In this document: positions 4,786-7,423 of the stretch, piece after piece
How the letters are laid out: the number at the start of each line of letters is the position of its first letter
Numbering within the stretch: the first letter of the stretch is position 1
Source: Bacteroidales bacterium
Lineage (GTDB): Bacteria > Bacteroidota > Bacteroidia > Bacteroidales > F082
DNA: 7,423 bases
Assembly (NCBI GenBank): GCA_020853175.1
Contig: JADYZK010000113.1
Coordinates: 1 to 7,423 of the forward strand
Direction of reading: 5' to 3'
The notes under the pieces: generated by a model
The model's input: only the letters and a program-made list of their open reading frames with translations
Database searches by the model: none
Told to the model about the DNA's origin: nothing
Position numbers and translations under genes: made by a program

Positions 4786-7423
4786 ATGTTCTTGGTCACG
4801 CTGGTGGCAGTGCCCATCAGCCTTTTTGTGATCATGCGAACACCTTTTGTGCAAACTTTTATGGCACGAACGGTAGCCGGCTATTTCTCTGAAAAGTTGG
4901 ATACTAAAATTACCATCGGAAGTTTTTTTCTTGATTATAATCTTGCCCTGAGCATTCAAAAATTGCATGTAAATGATCAGCATGATAGCACCTTGCTCGA
5001 GGCAGAAGAACTTAACGTAGCCATTTTGCCGTGGAAATTATTCGAGGGATTGCATGTCAAAAGCCTCACATTGAAGAACTTCGAGGCAAGGTTGATGCAG
5101 TATAAAGGCGAAACGAATTTGAATTATAATTTCATTGTTGATCACTTTATAACAAAAAGTGGCGACACCATTGCGTCAGCAACTTATCCTTTGTTCTTTC
5201 AACTGTTAAAACTCGAAAATGGTAACTTTCGCTATACGATTGAAGACAAAGCCAACGACAGTTTAACGGAGATGGATTACAACAATATTGTTGTAAAAGA
5301 TATTTTTCTTGATATGGCTGATGTGTCTGTCTTCAACGATAGCATTGAGGCTGATATCAAAATGATGAAAGCCGTTGAACGAAGTGGGCTTAACATTCAA
5401 ACGTTAAAAGGAAAAGTGAGCATTCATTCCGGCGGGTTGTTTGTTGACGGATTGAAGTTGATAACGCCACGATCGTCTGTACAAATGCAACTTAACTTTA
5501 CTTACAACAGCTATGCGGCTTACCTCGATTTTATTGATTCTGTTCGCATCACTGCCGAGGTGCAGCCTTCTGCTTTTTATTTGGCTGATGTGGGTTATTT
5601 TGCGCCAGTGATGTTTGAAATGCCCAACCTGGTTGCCTTTTCGGGAAAGTTTGACGGAACGGTTTCTGACTTTAGCACACGCGGTATGAGTTTCAGTTTT
5701 GGTGAGCAGACCACTTTTAAAGGCGACTTGAAGATGAAAGGGTTGCCCGACTTTTTTACCTCAGATATTGTACTCGATGTAGATAGATTACAAACAAAAA
5801 TATCTGATATTGAACAATTTGCAATTCCAATTGAAGGTCGCTATCTGCAACTGCCATCGCTGTTTGCACCCTTAGGAAAGGTTTATTTGGAGGGTGTTTT
5901 CCGGGGGAGTTATACCGATTTTTCTACCCGTGTGCTGGCCAACACCGACGTTGGACGCATTGCAACCGATCTTACTTTTAGAACCAATCCCATCACCGGA
6001 ATTCCCCGTTACAATCTTACGCTCAACACCAAAAGTTTGGCTTTAGGAAAACTCCTTGATCAAACCGAGGTGCTTGGTAACATCAGTATGAGCGCGCAAA
6101 TAGATGGCTCGGGGATCGCGTTGAAAGAAGTGCAAGCAACTGCACAAGCCAACATTCAAAGCATGGGTTTGATGGGTAACTCTTTGAATAAAATTCCTGT
6201 CAAGGCAAGCTTAAACAACGGTCAGCTTACCGCTGAGTTTTCTATTCAAGACGACCGAAGAATCAACATTGACTTTCAAGGAGCTGCCAATTTAAATGAA
6301 AGTGAGCCTGTTTATACCATCCATTCAAAAATTGATTATGCGGATTTAACTTCCTTGCATCTAATTAAGAATGATAGCGTTACTAAGGTTTCTGCCCAGA
6401 TTGATGCTGAATTTTCAGGGCTTAGTATAGATGATTTCTTGGGTAATGTTCAGATCAAAGACTTGGCTTTTGCAAATGAGCAAGGTGTATTGTTACTTCA
6501 AAATTTCGAGTTGGACCTCATCGAAGATGCCTATCTGGGCCGCAAATGCAACATCACTTCAGATATTTTGGATTTTGAATTGGGGGGAATCTTTAGGTGG
6601 AGTGCGTTAGAAGCTTCATTTAGTCGTTTTTTAAATCATTATGTGGCATTTAATTTATTGGAAAATGCTTTTCCGCCGCCAGATAGCACTTTCCTGCAGG
6701 ATTTTTATTTCAATTTAAAGTTTAAAAATCCAAATGCAATCATGCACTTTTTGGCTCCTGCCATAGCTATCGCGCCCAACACTAACTTTTCGGGCGTGCT
6801 CACACAAAAAAGTCAGGTCATTAACACTACTTTTCGCAGCGATTGGATTCGCTTTGGCGAAGTGCAAATGGAGATGCCTTATCTGTTGATGCGATCAGAC
6901 ATGCAGCGATTGAACATGAGCTTAGAAATGGCTGATCTTATTTTTAAGAAGGCTGTGTCAAGCGATTCCATTGACTTTGGAATCGAGAAGCCGCGGTTGT
7001 CGCTCGAGGCCAACAATGACAACATTTCTTTTCAACTGCACTGGGACAATCAACGTAAAAAAATGCTAAACAAAGGATTGGTGAAAGGGAATTATTGGCT
7101 TTCTGAAGACAAAGTTGGTAATGTTACTTTTGATTTTGCTGATGTTATCATTAATGATTCGGTCGTAAAACTGAGTCCGGAAAACCATGTCTTTTTTGAG
7201 AAAGAAAGTACACGCATTGAAAAATTTACCTTTCAGATGGGAAAAAGTAGCCTTGGCTTGGAAGGCACTATCCCATTGCGTGAGCAGGATTCACTGGTGG
7301 CCGTGTTCGACAATTGGGATGTTTCGGCTTTCGACGTGATCACAGGAACCGTTGGTTTCGATCTCGATGGTGTTATCAATGGCGATTTGGTGCTGGCCAA
7401 TGTTTTAAATAATCCTTATTTTG
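4786..7423 (+). CDS. tamB: TamB/AsmA-like translocation and assembly module protein, N-terminal half, 3'-truncated by window edge
   Basis: TamB-type proteins are anchored in the inner membrane and span the periplasm as a long beta-rich groove. They are linked to outer-membrane protein assembly and phospholipid transport. The frame stays open for about 879 codons to the right edge; Bacteroidota members are usually about 1,450-1,700 residues, so the DUF490/TamB C-terminal domain would lie outside. From ATG 4786, residues 2-17 form one hydrophobic anchor. Next come the family-typical RTPFVQTFMARTVAGYFSEK and LDTKITIGSFFLDY, then STLLEAEELNVAI and VKSLTLKNFEARL. The rest is long alternating hydrophobic/polar beta-type sequence with no catalytic motif. 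The start is uncertain: GTG 4780 and TTG 4783 are alternatives, an in-frame TAA lies at 4741-4743, and the codons between read as a basic KNIKKKLRD tract with no standard start. Head-to-head with tsaD, about 50 bases apart. The family call rests on recognised N-terminal motifs, not on the diagnostic C-terminal domain. Confidence 0.88.
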   Translation, partial: MFLVTLVAVPISLFVIMRTPFVQTFMARTVAGYFSEKLDTKITIGSFFLDYNLALSIQKLHVNDQHDSTLLEAEELNVAILPWKLFEGLHVKSLTLKNFEARLMQYKGETNLNYNFIVDHFITKSGDTIASATYPLFFQLLKLENGNFRYTIEDKANDSLTEMDYNNIVVKDIFLDMADVSVFNDSIEADIKMMKAVERSGLNIQTLKGKVSIHSGGLFVDGLKLITPRSSVQMQLNFTYNSYAAYLDFIDSVRITAEVQPSAFYLADVGYFAPVMFEMPNLVAFSGKFDGTVSDFSTRGMSFSFGEQTTFKGDLKMKGLPDFFTSDIVLDVDRLQTKISDIEQFAIPIEGRYLQLPSLFAPLGKVYLEGVFRGSYTDFSTRVLANTDVGRIATDLTFRTNPITGIPRYNLTLNTKSLALGKLLDQTEVLGNISMSAQIDGSGIALKEVQATAQANIQSMGLMGNSLNKIPVKASLNNGQLTAEFSIQDDRRINIDFQGAANLNESEPVYTIHSKIDYADLTSLHLIKNDSVTKVSAQIDAEFSGLSIDDFLGNVQIKDLAFANEQGVLLLQNFELDLIEDAYLGRKCNITSDILDFELGGIFRWSALEASFSRFLNHYVAFNLLENAFPPPDSTFLQDFYFNLKFKNPNAIMHFLAPAIAIAPNTNFSGVLTQKSQVINTTFRSDWIRFGEVQMEMPYLLMRSDMQRLNMSLEMADLIFKKAVSSDSIDFGIEKPRLSLEANNDNISFQLHWDNQRKKMLNKGLVKGNYWLSEDKVGNVTFDFADVIINDSVVKLSPENHVFFEKESTRIEKFTFQMGKSSLGLEGTIPLREQDSLVAVFDNWDVSAFDVITGTVGFDLDGVINGDLVLANVLNNPYF

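Noticed and set aside
4735..4983. An 82-codon minus-strand frame upstream of tsaD
   Set aside because: It runs opposite the tamB anchor and N-terminal motifs, which match the TamB family well; the antisense product is Lys/His-rich with no family features.

Overview
The window looks like ordinary chromosomal DNA from a member of the Bacteroidota. The evidence is the protein types (a Bacteroidota-style TamB, a short dGTPase-like HD protein and an ALDH4A1-like proline-catabolic dehydrogenase), the moderate base composition, the A-rich leaders without a Shine-Dalgarno sequence ahead of the start codons, and a TAnnTTTG-type promoter element. I cannot place it below phylum. I see no tRNA, rRNA, insertion sequence, integrase, CRISPR array or phage gene. 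No stretch without a gene is longer than about 85 bases.

Layout: positions 1-1014 (+) are the C-terminal two thirds of 1-pyrroline-5-carboxylate dehydrogenase (pruA), cut by the left edge. It converges on four minus-strand genes across a strong bidirectional hairpin terminator at about 1038-1077. Read in their own direction (right to left), the minus-strand genes are tsaD (4735-3716), a dGTPase-family HD protein (3694-2375), an alpha/beta hydrolase interrupted by an in-frame TAA (2306-1332), and a 66-residue predicted lipoprotein (1299-1099). tsaD and dgt are 21 bases apart and probably co-transcribed. From about 4786 to the right edge (+) runs the N-terminal half of a TamB/AsmA-like envelope protein, head-to-head with tsaD.

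The genes do not form one pathway. They cover proline catabolism (PruA), the universal tRNA t6A modification (TsaD), dNTP pool control (Dgt), a broken or mis-sequenced esterase/lipase-like enzyme, a small lipoprotein of unknown role, and outer-membrane biogenesis (TamB). The points most worth checking are the single nonsense codon that splits the hydrolase, which sits beside a second apparent substitution of the same type, and the poorly defined start of tamB. I found no credible sign of an undescribed biological system here.
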